Notes under the pieces: generated by a model
Database searches by the model: none
Told to the model about the DNA's origin: nothing
Seen by the model: only the letters and a program-made list of their open reading frames with translations
Part shown: positions 38,810 through 46,859 of the stretch, piece after piece
How positions within the stretch are numbered: the stretch's first letter is position 1
How the letters are laid out: each line of letters begins with the position of its first letter
Source of the DNA: Pseudomonadota bacterium
GTDB taxonomy: Bacteria; Myxococcota_A; Polyangia; Polyangiales; Polyangiaceae
Assembly (NCBI GenBank): GCA_023431345.1
Contig: JAEYWK010000199.1
Coordinates: 1 to 64,000, forward strand
Length of the DNA: 64,000 nt
Direction of reading: 5' to 3'
Translations under genes and position numbers: made by a program

Positions 38810-41350
38810 ATGAACCAGAGCCCGCCCAAAGCCTCCGCTAGCGCGCGTCCCCCCGCCGGGGCGTCGGATGCCGGGCGACTCATCACCGCTCTCGCCGCTG
38901 GAGGCTCGGTGCTCTTACTGTCGGCGACGGCCGTCGTCGTGTGGCCTCGCACCTACGGCACCGAGGCGACCCTCGCGCTCGACGGTGGCGCGAAGGTCGA
39001 TAACCCCGTCGCGCTCGCGGGCCGCATCGAGGCCGCGCTACTCGAGCGCGATCAGCTCGCCGGTGCCGCCATGGACCTACCGCCGGAGCTCCGTTCACCG
39101 GATCCGATCGGGCGCCTGCGCGCGGGCATTCGCGTACAGGCGCGCGGCCCCCTCGCCTACGGCGTCGAGTTTCGGGGCAGCGATCCGCAGAGCGTGCAGC
39201 GCATCGCCAACCGCCTCGTCGACCGCGCCGTCGCGCTCGTCCCGAAGCTGACGGTGTCGCCCGAAGACGCGGCGCCAGTGCTCGAGCTCGCGCAGCGCAC
39301 GCGCGCCGTGACGGAGTTTCTCGCTGCGCATCCGCAGCTCACGATCGAGGCGCCTGCCGGCAAGCCTGCCGCGGCCGGCTCCGACGGAGCGCTCGAGCTG
39401 CTGCACACCGAAAAGCGGCAACTCGAGGTCAAGCTCGCCACCGGCGCGACCGACAACCCCTACGCTGACCCCGCCGATGACCCGGCGCTGCTCGCGCGCC
39501 GCCTCGCGGAGCTCAAGGGCACGATCGCGCGCCGCGAGGCCGCGCTCAAGCAGCCGCGACAAGCCGCCCCCAGCGTCGCTCCCGACGTCGCGGCGAAGTG
39601 GCGCACGCTGCTGGCAGATCTCGCCGCTGCCCAGGAGAAAGCTCTCACCCCGAGCCCCAAGCCGGTCACGGCGCGCGTCACGGCGCGCGCCCCGCTCCCG
39701 CAATCGCCGCTCACGCCCAACCGGCTGGTGCTGAGCATCGTCGCGGCGCTGTTGTCGATGGCGGCGGCGATGATCGCGTACGTGCTGCCGCGTCGTGCTG
39801 AGCCGCGCGTCAAGAGCGCCGCGCCGCCGGCCATGCGCAGCGAGCCGCCCCCCGCCGCCAAGGCCGACCCCAGTCAGCCGCCGCCGCCGGTCCCGCTTTC
39901 CCCGAGCGAGCCGCCGCCCGCGATGGCGTTGCCCTCGACTGACGCCCCCTTCACGCCAAGCCCCAGCGACGCTCCGCCGCGCCCCTTCGAACGCACGCAA
40001 GCGCTGCCAGCGCCCGTGCCGCGCAGCGATCCGCCGCCGCCACGCCCGGGCTCGGAGCCGCCCGGGGCTATCGCTGGTCAGCGCACGGTGGTGGTGTCGG
40101 CAGCAGGCAGCGATCGTCCGCCCGCTCCCGCCAACACCTACCGGCGGCAGACGTCCCCCGGTGGCCTGGAGGCTCCGGTGCTAGCGTCGGACGTCATCCC
40201 CCCCGCCACCGGCCCCGTCATCACGGTGAGCGGCCCAACGACGCACGGGCCTCCGGCGGCGCCGCTATTCGGCTCTCGTCCGCCACCTGGGGCAGGCAGC
40301 TACTCGGTGTCCTCGTCGCACCCGCCGCCCTTGTCGCCGGGCCAGCGCAGCTCGGTCGAGCGCCTCTCACCGCTCCAGTCAGCGCACCCGCCCCCTGCCG
40401 CGAACAACGGGACGGCGGCGCGCGGCCCCTCCGCGACCGGTGATTCGCCGCAGATCATGAGCCGGCCGCCGGCGCTCGATCCGGATGCGGAGCGCTGGGC
40501 CTCGCGCTTCGAGACCGTCCCGCCGCCGCCCGAAGCGCAGGCAGCAGCGGACGCTTCGCGGGCAGCCGAGCCGCGCAAACGTAGCGGGCGCTGGAAGACG
40601 CAGGTGATGGGCTCCATGGTGCCGCTCGAGGTCGCGGCCGCGCGCGAAGGGCGACCGCTCAGCGAGCCGCCTCCGGATGCGCCACGCTATGCCCAGCCTG
40701 ATCCCGTGCCGGTGGCGGCCTCGGCGCCCGTGGCCGCCCCGCCCGTGGCCGCGACCCTGATTCATCACGACGTTCCTGCGGGATGGCAGCCCAACGTCGA
40801 TCCCGCAGATCCGAACGCGCTCCCGCTCCGCGATGGAGTGCTCGCGCACGGCCTCTCTCGGCGATTGACGCTCGCGGTCACGGGCGACAGCGGCCCCGCG
40901 CGCGCTCGCGTCTCCGCGACACTCGCCTTCGCGCTCGCGAGCGCTGGCGCTCGCGTGCTGCTCATCGAGGCCGACTTCGAGAGCCCGCAAATCCACAACG
41001 CGCTGGCGGTGAACGCGCCCACCGGCGCGGGCTTCTCGCAGCAGCTGATGGCGCGGCGCCACGACAAGCGCCCGCGCCCATGGACGGTGCTGCGCTGTTC
41101 CCCGAATCTCGCCGTGCTCGCCGAAGGCCGGCTCCGCTCGCCGGGGCAGCTCATCTCCGACGACTTCGCGAGAGCGCTGCGCGAGCTGGCCGAGCAGCAC
41201 CACGTCGTCGTGCTCCACGCCCCCGCCCTCGGGTATCAAGCGGAGCTGCGAGCGCTGCATGGCTTGGTGCAGGGCGTGGTGCTGGTGCGAGCAGGCTCGG
41301 CCAGCTCGATGCAGCTCGGTGATGGCGCCTTGCTGCCGCTGCTCGGCTGA
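38810..41350 (+). CDS. Wzc-like polysaccharide co-polymerase with decayed ATPase domain
   Basis: 846 residues from the ATG at 38810. Two membrane helices (about 24-45 and 310-332) enclose a periplasmic chain-length-type domain. A Pro/Ser/Ala-rich cytosolic linker of about 330 residues follows. The C-terminal 170 residues look like a BY-kinase/ParA fold (RVLLIEADFESPQIHNAL, HHVVVLHAPALGY). At the P-loop position VTGDSGPARARVSATLA lacks the GKS/T lysine. There is no C-terminal Tyr cluster, so kinase activity is unlikely. It would organise export or polymerisation of the polysaccharide begun by the upstream transferase, 120 bp away. Confidence 0.82.
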   Translation: MNQSPPKASASARPPAGASDAGRLITALAAGGSVLLLSATAVVVWPRTYGTEATLALDGGAKVDNPVALAGRIEAALLERDQLAGAAMDLPPELRSPDPIGRLRAGIRVQARGPLAYGVEFRGSDPQSVQRIANRLVDRAVALVPKLTVSPEDAAPVLELAQRTRAVTEFLAAHPQLTIEAPAGKPAAAGSDGALELLHTEKRQLEVKLATGATDNPYADPADDPALLARRLAELKGTIARREAALKQPRQAAPSVAPDVAAKWRTLLADLAAAQEKALTPSPKPVTARVTARAPLPQSPLTPNRLVLSIVAALLSMAAAMIAYVLPRRAEPRVKSAAPPAMRSEPPPAAKADPSQPPPPVPLSPSEPPPAMALPSTDAPFTPSPSDAPPRPFERTQALPAPVPRSDPPPPRPGSEPPGAIAGQRTVVVSAAGSDRPPAPANTYRRQTSPGGLEAPVLASDVIPPATGPVITVSGPTTHGPPAAPLFGSRPPPGAGSYSVSSSHPPPLSPGQRSSVERLSPLQSAHPPPAANNGTAARGPSATGDSPQIMSRPPALDPDAERWASRFETVPPPPEAQAAADASRAAEPRKRSGRWKTQVMGSMVPLEVAAAREGRPLSEPPPDAPRYAQPDPVPVAASAPVAAPPVAATLIHHDVPAGWQPNVDPADPNALPLRDGVLAHGLSRRLTLAVTGDSGPARARVSATLAFALASAGARVLLIEADFESPQIHNALAVNAPTGAGFSQQLMARRHDKRPRPWTVLRCSPNLAVLAEGRLRSPGQLISDDFARALRELAEQHHVVVLHAPALGYQAELRALHGLVQGVVLVRAGSASSMQLGDGALLPLLG

Positions 41351-41355
41351 CGCGC

Positions 41356-42120
41356 TCAGTCGTGACGGCGCGACAGCGCCTGCAGCGCGACTATCTTCAC
41401 GAACTCCGGATCACGCAGCAGGTACCGCGCGGCCAAGCGCCGGGGCTCCCGAGCGAGGCGGAAGGCCCACTCGAGCCCCGCCCGCGACATCCACTCGGGG
41501 GCGCGCGGCATCGTTCCGGCTGCAAAATCGACGGCGGCGCCGAAGCCGACCAGCACCGCTGGCGCCAGCGCCCGGCGATTACGGTCGCTGAACAGCTCCT
41601 GCTTCGGCGCGCCCAGGCAGACGAAGATCAAATCGGCCTTGGCTCGCGCTAGGCGTTCGACGCAGGCACGCTCTTCATCCGTCGGGGTGAGCGCGATGCG
41701 CGGCGCGAGCGTGTCGACGATCTGCAGCGAGGGCAGGCGCTCGCGCAAGTTACGCGCGGCAAGCTCACCCACCCCCGGCGCACCACCGAGCAACGCGACG
41801 CGCAGACCTTCTGCGGCGGCGCGCTCGATCAACGGATCGAACAGGTCCGACCCGGAGAGCTTTTCTGGCAGCGGCGTGCCGAGCAGCCGCGCCGCCCAAA
41901 GCACCGGCGTGCCGTCGACCAACGAGAGATCGGTGCGCTCGTAAGCGGCTCGAAAGAGCGCGTCGTGCTGAGCCTGCACGATGTGGTCGACGTTGGGCGT
42001 GAACACGGTTCCGCCCTCACCCTCGCGCACGAGCCGCACGATCGCGTCGAGCGCCTCGCCGCGCTGCAGCACATCCATCGCGAGCGCGCCAACCCGCACG
42101 CGGTTCATCGGGAGTGACAT
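41356..42120 (-). CDS. WecG/TagA/CpsF-family glycosyltransferase
   Basis: 254 residues from the ATG at 42120. Seen: VFTPNVDHIVQAQHDALFRAAYERTDLSLVDGTPVLWAARLLGTPLPEKLSGSDLF carries the conserved Thr and Asp. VALLGGAPGVGELAARNLRERLP and ADLIFVCLGAPKQELFSDRNRR also match, as does VGFGAAVDFAAGTMPRAPEWMSRAGLEWAFRLAREPRRLAARYL. Family members add ManNAc-uronate, N-acetylmannosamine or similar residues to lipid-linked sugars at the inner membrane face. It is convergent with the co-polymerase gene, five bases between stops, so it belongs to the locus but not its operon. Confidence 0.93.
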   Translation of the reverse strand: MSLPMNRVRVGALAMDVLQRGEALDAIVRLVREGEGGTVFTPNVDHIVQAQHDALFRAAYERTDLSLVDGTPVLWAARLLGTPLPEKLSGSDLFDPLIERAAAEGLRVALLGGAPGVGELAARNLRERLPSLQIVDTLAPRIALTPTDEERACVERLARAKADLIFVCLGAPKQELFSDRNRRALAPAVLVGFGAAVDFAAGTMPRAPEWMSRAGLEWAFRLAREPRRLAARYLLRDPEFVKIVALQALSRRHD

Positions 42121-42148
42121 CAACGACGCTAGCCGAGTCGGAGCTCGA

Positions 42149-42385
42149 TCACGCGAAGGTCAGGCGACCGACCCAGCTCGTCTTGCCCCACTTGACGGCA
42201 GCCTTGGCGATCTCGGCCATCGTCTCGTCGGAGGCGGTAGCGGCCGTCACTTCGACGCGCGGGATCGTCCGGAACTGTCCGACGCGCTGGTCATCCAGGA
42301 TGCGAACGGCGTCGTACGTGCCTCGCTCGATCCGAACGATGCGGTACGTAACGCCAGCAACCTGAACCATACCCTTGACCTGCAT
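42149..42385 (-). CDS. Small protein of unknown function
   Basis: 78 residues from the ATG at 42385, which has CAGGAGAG about 12 bases upstream. The sequence is strand-rich at first (VKGMVQVAGVTYRIVRIERG, YDAVRILDDQRVGQF), then helical (SDETMAEIAKAAVKWG). It has no signal peptide or membrane segment. It is likely a small soluble single-domain protein. The good ribosome-binding site, the low-complexity-free sequence and the otherwise empty 460-bp gap between wecG-type gene and larE support it as real. It lies 28 bp upstream of the glycosyltransferase on the same strand. Confidence 0.6.
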   Translation of the reverse strand: MQVKGMVQVAGVTYRIVRIERGTYDAVRILDDQRVGQFRTIPRVEVTAATASDETMAEIAKAAVKWGKTSWVGRLTFA

Positions 42386-42507
42386 TGGATTGCGCTCTCC
42401 TGTTTGCGCGTGCAGTGCGCCGCACACGTACATACTGCGGCCGGCCTCCTGTGGGAAGGGGAAAAACCCGGCAGCGGCGCGCGGGCGCCGTCCGCGTCCG
42501 CGTCCGC

Positions 42508-42547
42508 GACTACCTTGCTTCGGGGGCGACTACCTTGCTTCGGGGGC
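42508..42547. repeat. 20-bp perfect tandem duplication before larE
   Basis: Two identical head-to-tail copies starting GACTACCTTGCTTCGGGGGC, immediately preceded by three GTCCGC hexamers. It lies 38 bp upstream of the larE start and downstream of no gene in that direction, so it may alter promoter spacing. Confidence 0.85.
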
Positions 42548-42585
42548 GACAGACCACGAGCCGGCCTCGTGAGCGCGTCCGTGAT

Positions 42586-43443
42586 ATGCCTTCCTCCGTG
42601 ACGACGTCCGCGAGGCCCGACCCGGGAGCGATGCTCGAGCAGCTTCTTACCCTTCTGGGTGACGCAGGCTCCGTGCTGGTTTGCTACTCGGGCGGCATCG
42701 ACAGCGCGGTCGTGCTCGCTGCTGCTCAGCGAGCCCTTCCGGGTCGCACCATCGCCCTCACCGCGGTCAGCCCTAGCCTGGCTGATGCCGAGCACGCCGA
42801 TGCCCAGCGCATCGCAGCCGAAATCGGCGCCGAGCACCGGCTCGTCCGCTCGAACGAGCTCGCCCGACCGGGCTATGCAGCTAACGGCCCGGACAGGTGC
42901 TTTCACTGCAAGAGCGAGCTGTACGAAATTGCTGCTGAAAAGCGCCGCGAATGGGGGCTCGCGACCACGATGAACGGCACCAACGTCGACGATTTGGGCG
43001 ACTACCGCCCGGGGCTCGAGGCGGCCAAGCAGGCGGGCGTGCGCAGCCCGTTCGTGGAGCTCGGCTTTCGCAAGGCGGACGTGCGAGCCGTAGGCAGGCT
43101 GCTCGGGCTCAGCGACTGGAACAAGCCGGCGGCGGCCTGCCTCTCGAGTCGCATTCCTTACGGTACCAGCGTAACTCCCGAGCGGCTCGCTCAAGTGGGC
43201 GGCTTCGAGGCGGACCTGCGCGCTCTCGGCTTCCGGCGCAGCCGCGTCCGCTACCACGATAAAATCGCGCGCATCGAGCTCGATCTCGAAGATCTGCCAC
43301 GCATGCTCGACACGGAAACACGCACGCGCGTTCTCGAAGCTGGCAAGACTCACGGCTTCACCTACGTAACCCTCGACCTAGCGGGTTACCGCACCGGCTC
43401 GCACAACGAGGTGCTGGTCGGTCGCTCGCTGCGCATCGTGTAG
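42586..43443 (+). CDS. larE: LarE-like ATP-dependent sacrificial sulfur transferase
   Basis: 285 residues from the ATG at 42586. PP-loop ATP pyrophosphatase family: SGGIDS at 35-40, DRCFHCKSELY (103-113), NGTNVDDLGDYRPG and KPAAACLSSRIPYG, whose Cys (about 185) corresponds to the sulfur-donating Cys of LarE. LarE sulfurates the pincer nickel cofactor precursor used by lactate racemase and relatives. No larA, larB or larC is in the window, so the client enzyme is elsewhere or different. A 21-bp duplication carries its last codons and stop twice. Confidence 0.9.
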   Translation: MPSSVTTSARPDPGAMLEQLLTLLGDAGSVLVCYSGGIDSAVVLAAAQRALPGRTIALTAVSPSLADAEHADAQRIAAEIGAEHRLVRSNELARPGYAANGPDRCFHCKSELYEIAAEKRREWGLATTMNGTNVDDLGDYRPGLEAAKQAGVRSPFVELGFRKADVRAVGRLLGLSDWNKPAAACLSSRIPYGTSVTPERLAQVGGFEADLRALGFRRSRVRYHDKIARIELDLEDLPRMLDTETRTRVLEAGKTHGFTYVTLDLAGYRTGSHNEVLVGRSLRIV

Positions 43444-43466
43444 AGCTCGCTGCGCATCGTGTAGAG
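43425..43466. repeat. 21-bp tandem duplication spanning larE stop codon
   Basis: CTCGCTGCGCATCGTGTAGAG occurs twice in tandem. The first copy encodes the final residues SLRIV and stop; the second is an untranslated echo of it. The protein sequence is unaffected. Confidence 0.88.
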
Positions 43467-43518
43467 CGCGTCTCTGGGTGTCGTGCGCTCACTGCGCAAC
43501 GTCTCCGCATAACGGAAA

Positions 43519-43558
43519 CAGGGAGACGACCGCACCGGATTCGGTGGGTGTCTCCCTG
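43519..43558. terminator. Hairpin between convergent larE and pnp
   Basis: Outer 9-bp perfect arms CAGGGAGAC (43519-43527) and GTCTCCCTG (43550-43558) enclose an inner CACCG-GATT-CGGTG stem. It lies between the larE stop and the pnp stop, and probably ends transcription from both sides. Confidence 0.75.
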
Positions 43559-43583
43559 CTGGGGCTACGAGGCCGCTCTGGTT

Positions 43584-45827
43584 TCAGCGACGGTCGCGGC
43601 GCGGGCCACGGTCACGGCCGCCGCCGCGATCGCCGCCGCGGTCACGACCGCCACGATCACCGCCGCGGGGGGGGCCGCCACCCTGCTCGCGCGAACGAGC
43701 GATGCGCTCTTTCGCGCGCTCACCCTCTTCCCCTTCGGGGAACGGTACGAGCTCACGACGGGTCAAGCGCACCTTGCCGTCACGCTCGACGCTGATCACC
43801 TTCACCTCGAGCTCGTCGCCCTCTTTGAGGATGTCAGCCGGGTTCTCGACGCGCTCGTGCGCGATCTCGGAGACGTGGAGGAGCGCCTCGTTGTTCGGCA
43901 AGATCTCGACGAAGGCGCCGAAATCCACCAGGCGCTTGACGGTGCCCTTGTAGATGCGACCGACCTCGGGCTCCGCCGTGAGGCCTTCGATGATCTGGAT
44001 CGCGCGCTTGACGGCGTCCGAATCCGCGCTGGCCACCGCGACGGTGCCGTCGTCGTTCACGTCGACGCTGCAGCCGGTTTGGTCGATGATGCCTTTGATC
44101 GTCTTGCCGCCGGGACCGATGATGATGCGGATCTGATCCGGCTTCACCTTGACGGTGGTGATGCGCGGCGCCCAGCGATTGATCTCGACGCGCGCCGTGG
44201 TGAGCGTCTCCGCCATCTTGCCGAGGATGTGGATGCGGCCGGCCCGCGCCTGCTCGAGCGCCTCCTCGAGCACCTTGCGCTCGAGGCCCTCGATCTTGAT
44301 GTCCATCTGGATGGCGGTGATGCCCTTGTCGGTGCCGCACACCTTGAAGTCCATGTCGCCGAGGTGATCCTCGTCGCCCAAGATGTCGCTCAGGATCGCG
44401 ACCTTGCCGCCCTCGGTGATCAAGCCCATCGCGATGCCCGCGACCGGCTTGCGGATGGGGACACCGCAATCCATCAAGCTCAGGCTGGCGCCGCAGACGC
44501 TGGCCATCGAGCTCGAGCCGTTCGACTCCAAGATCTCGCTCACGATGCGGATCGTGTACGGGAACTCTTCGTGCGACGGCAGTAGGCGCGTCACGGCACG
44601 CTCGGCGAGCGCGCCGTGGCCGACCTCGCGGCGACCCGGTCCGCGCATCGGCTTGGTTTCGCCGGTGCTGAAGGGCGGGAAGTTGTAGTGCAGCATGAAG
44701 CGCTTCCAGCTCTCGCCGGTGAGCGCGTCGATCTTCTGCTCGTCGCTCGCGGTGCCGAGCGTGGCAGTGACGATGGCTTGCGTCTCACCGCGCTGGAATA
44801 GCGCCGAGCCGTGCACGCGCGGCAGCAAGCCCACTTCGCTGGTGATCGGGCGGATGGTCGTGGTGTCGCGGCCATCGATGCGCTTGCGCGTGTCGAGCAC
44901 CATGGCGCGGACGACCGCGTACTTGCGATTCTCGACCTCTTCCTTGACGAGCTTCTCGACGGTGGCGAACACCTCGGCGCCCATCTCGGCCGTCAGCGCC
45001 GCGATCACTTCCTTCTTGATCGCGCTGTAGGCGTCGTAGCGAGCCTTCTTCTCTTTGATGACGCACGCGACCTTGAGCTTGTCGTCGGCGAGCTTGGCGA
45101 CCTGCGCCGCGATCGCCGGGTCGAGCTTCGGGATCACGAACTCGCGCTTGGTCTTGCCGACCGCCGCGCGCAGCTTCTCGATCAAGCCGATGACCTTCTG
45201 CGCCTCGTTGAACGCGAAGTAGAGCGCGTCGATGATCTCGGCCTCGCTCGCCTCGTCGGCGCCGCCCTCGACCATCACGATCGCGTCCTTGGTACAGGCG
45301 ACGATCAGGTCGATGTCGGCCTTGGCGCTCTGGTCGAAGGTGGGCAGCGCGACCAGCTCGCCGTCGACGCGAGCGACGCGCATACCGGCGATCGGACCGC
45401 TCCACGGGATGTCGGAGATGTGCAGGGCGGCGCTCGCCGTCGACATCGCCAGCACGTCGGTGGGGTTGTCCTTGTCGGACGAGAGCACCGTCGCGATGAC
45501 CTGCGTGTCCTTCTTGTAGCCCTCCGGGAACAAGGGACGCAGCGGGCGATCCATCAGGCGCGACGCGAGCACTTCGTAGTCGCGCAGGCGGCCTTCACGC
45601 TTGAAGAAGCCGCCGGGGATCTTACCGGCAGCATAAGTCTTTTCCACGTACTCACAGGTGAGCGGGAAGAAATCGAGGCCGGGACGCTCTTCCGTCGAGA
45701 CTGCCGTCACGAGCACCATGCTCTCGCCGTAAGTGGCGAGGACGGCGCCGTGAGCCAGCTTGGCGAGGCGACCAGTTTCAAAGGTGAGCTGGCGCCCACC
45801 GACCATCACAGATTCACGTACGAACAT
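43584..45827 (-). CDS. pnp: Polyribonucleotide nucleotidyltransferase (PNPase)
   Basis: 747 residues from the ATG at 45827, with GGAGGGAG just upstream. Phosphorolytic 3'-5' exoribonuclease of RNA decay. It has two RNase PH domains, the first with GESMVLVTAVSTEERPGLDFFPLTCEYVEK and RPLRPLFPEGYKKDTQV. The second has FMLHYNFPPFSTGETKPMRGPGRREVGHGALAERA and SDILGDEDHLGDMDFKV with catalytic Asp residues. A KH domain (IIIGPGGKTIKGIIDQTG) and an S1 domain (GTVKRLVDFGAFVEILPNNEALLHVSEI) follow. The tail after about residue 700 is Arg/Gly/Asp-rich with RGG-like units, an RNA-binding low-complexity extension. It follows rpsO. Confidence 0.97.
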   Translation of the reverse strand: MFVRESVMVGGRQLTFETGRLAKLAHGAVLATYGESMVLVTAVSTEERPGLDFFPLTCEYVEKTYAAGKIPGGFFKREGRLRDYEVLASRLMDRPLRPLFPEGYKKDTQVIATVLSSDKDNPTDVLAMSTASAALHISDIPWSGPIAGMRVARVDGELVALPTFDQSAKADIDLIVACTKDAIVMVEGGADEASEAEIIDALYFAFNEAQKVIGLIEKLRAAVGKTKREFVIPKLDPAIAAQVAKLADDKLKVACVIKEKKARYDAYSAIKKEVIAALTAEMGAEVFATVEKLVKEEVENRKYAVVRAMVLDTRKRIDGRDTTTIRPITSEVGLLPRVHGSALFQRGETQAIVTATLGTASDEQKIDALTGESWKRFMLHYNFPPFSTGETKPMRGPGRREVGHGALAERAVTRLLPSHEEFPYTIRIVSEILESNGSSSMASVCGASLSLMDCGVPIRKPVAGIAMGLITEGGKVAILSDILGDEDHLGDMDFKVCGTDKGITAIQMDIKIEGLERKVLEEALEQARAGRIHILGKMAETLTTARVEINRWAPRITTVKVKPDQIRIIIGPGGKTIKGIIDQTGCSVDVNDDGTVAVASADSDAVKRAIQIIEGLTAEPEVGRIYKGTVKRLVDFGAFVEILPNNEALLHVSEIAHERVENPADILKEGDELEVKVISVERDGKVRLTRRELVPFPEGEEGERAKERIARSREQGGGPPRGGDRGGRDRGGDRGGGRDRGPRRDRR

Positions 45828-45948
45828 GTTGCTCCCTCCAGCGGGATAGTCGCTGACGTGCGACGAAACGCCGGGCGCGGGCACCTCCTTCAGCCTCGAT
45901 TCCTGGAGCGATGCAGCTGGCGCAGCGCTCCACGAAGCGAAGATGAAA

Positions 45949-45962
45949 GCGGGCAGGCCCGC
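45949..45962 (-). promoter_or_regulatory. Hairpin in rpsO-pnp intergenic leader
   Basis: GCGGGC-AG-GCCCGC, between rpsO and pnp. In enterobacteria a hairpin in the same place is the RNase III site for pnp autocontrol. A comparable role here is conjecture, since this stem is short. Confidence 0.3.
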
Positions 45963-45994
45963 ACCCGGAATTGCGATGAGTGACGCGCGAACGC

Positions 45995-46264
45995 TTACTT
46001 GCGCAAGCTGAGCGCGCTCACGACTTTGCGATAGCGCTCGACGTTCGAGCGCTTCAGGTAGTCGAGGAGGCGGCGACGCTGCCCCACGAGCTTCAACAAG
46101 CCACGGCGCGAGTGATGGTCCTTCTTGTGCGTCTTGAAGTGCTCGGTCAGGTACTCGATGCGTTGGCTGAGCAGCGCGATCTGCACTTCAGGCGAACCCG
46201 TATCGGTCTCGTGCGTGCGGAACTTGGTGATCGTGGACGTCTTGGCCTCGGGCGCGAGGGGCAT
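45995..46264 (-). CDS. rpsO: 30S ribosomal protein S15
   Basis: 89 residues, exact family length. Seen: TKFRTHETDTGSPEVQIALLSQRIEYLTEHFKTHKKDHHSRRGLLKLVGQRRRLLDYLKRSNVERY, the full 16S-binding core of S15. AAGGAAG is the ribosome-binding site. It is paired with pnp as in most bacteria and preceded by a good sigma-70-type promoter at 46298-46325. Confidence 0.98.
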   Translation of the reverse strand: MPLAPEAKTSTITKFRTHETDTGSPEVQIALLSQRIEYLTEHFKTHKKDHHSRRGLLKLVGQRRRLLDYLKRSNVERYRKVVSALSLRK

Positions 46265-46297
46265 GTGCTTCCTTTCGAATTCCTTTTAGAGCGCGCG

Positions 46298-46325
46298 AGT
46301 ATACGCACGGTCGCCGGCCGGTCAA
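46298..46325 (-). promoter_or_regulatory. Sigma-70-type promoter of rpsO-pnp
   Basis: On the minus strand, TTGACC (46325-46320) and TATACT (46303-46298) are 16 bp apart. The start codon is 34 bp downstream of the -10. This is the clearest housekeeping promoter in the window. Confidence 0.7.
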
Positions 46326-46358
46326 CCGCGGCGCGTCGCTACTGTGCGGATCGTCCGT

Positions 46359-46859
46359 TCAGGGCTGGAAGCGGATCGAATACCCTGGATCTTCCGGCAG
46401 TTTGCCGTCGACTCGGATGGCCCGGACTTCGCTCGAGAGCTGCCCGGGCCGAATGTAGCCGATGGCGCCCGGCAGCTTTTCCACGACGCGGCGCAGCGTC
46501 GTGAGGCTCTCGACGGTGCGGGGGGGGCCGCTGCCGCCGCGGATTTTGCGGTCAATCCAAAACCTTCCCACCGCGTCGGGGTCCATCCCGAGCACCACCC
46601 GGTCGAAACCGACGCGATCGACGGTCCGGGGCGGGTGGTTCAGCGCGATCAGGCGGTTGCCGTCCGGGTCCGTGACGCGCTCGCTCTGGAAGACCCGCCG
46701 CAGATCCGCCAGCGTGATGTTCGTCACCCGGCTGGTGGGCGCGACGATGACCACCAGCGCCACCTCGTTCCCCGCCTGCACCGGCCGTGGCGCGAGCGCC
46801 AGCAGGCTCCCGAGCAGGGACCCGATGAGGACGAACAGCGGGAAGACGCGGCGCTGCAT
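46359..46859 (-). CDS. PstS-like phosphate-binding-family periplasmic protein, short
   Basis: 166 residues from the ATG at 46859, overlapping the porin stop by one base (TGATG). A signal peptide (FPLFVLIGSLLGSLLALAPRPVQA) precedes VALVVIVAPTSRVTNITLADLRRVFQSERV, then FWIDRKIRGGSGPPRTVES and GAIGYIRPGQ. This is the compact PBP-like domain seen in small phosphate-ABC-substrate-binding-like proteins. It is about half the length of true PstS, and no ABC transporter is next to it. It probably does not feed a transporter directly; with a porin-like gene before it, it may bind an anion in the periplasm. Confidence 0.8.
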   Translation of the reverse strand: MQRRVFPLFVLIGSLLGSLLALAPRPVQAGNEVALVVIVAPTSRVTNITLADLRRVFQSERVTDPDGNRLIALNHPPRTVDRVGFDRVVLGMDPDAVGRFWIDRKIRGGSGPPRTVESLTTLRRVVEKLPGAIGYIRPGQLSSEVRAIRVDGKLPEDPGYSIRFQP

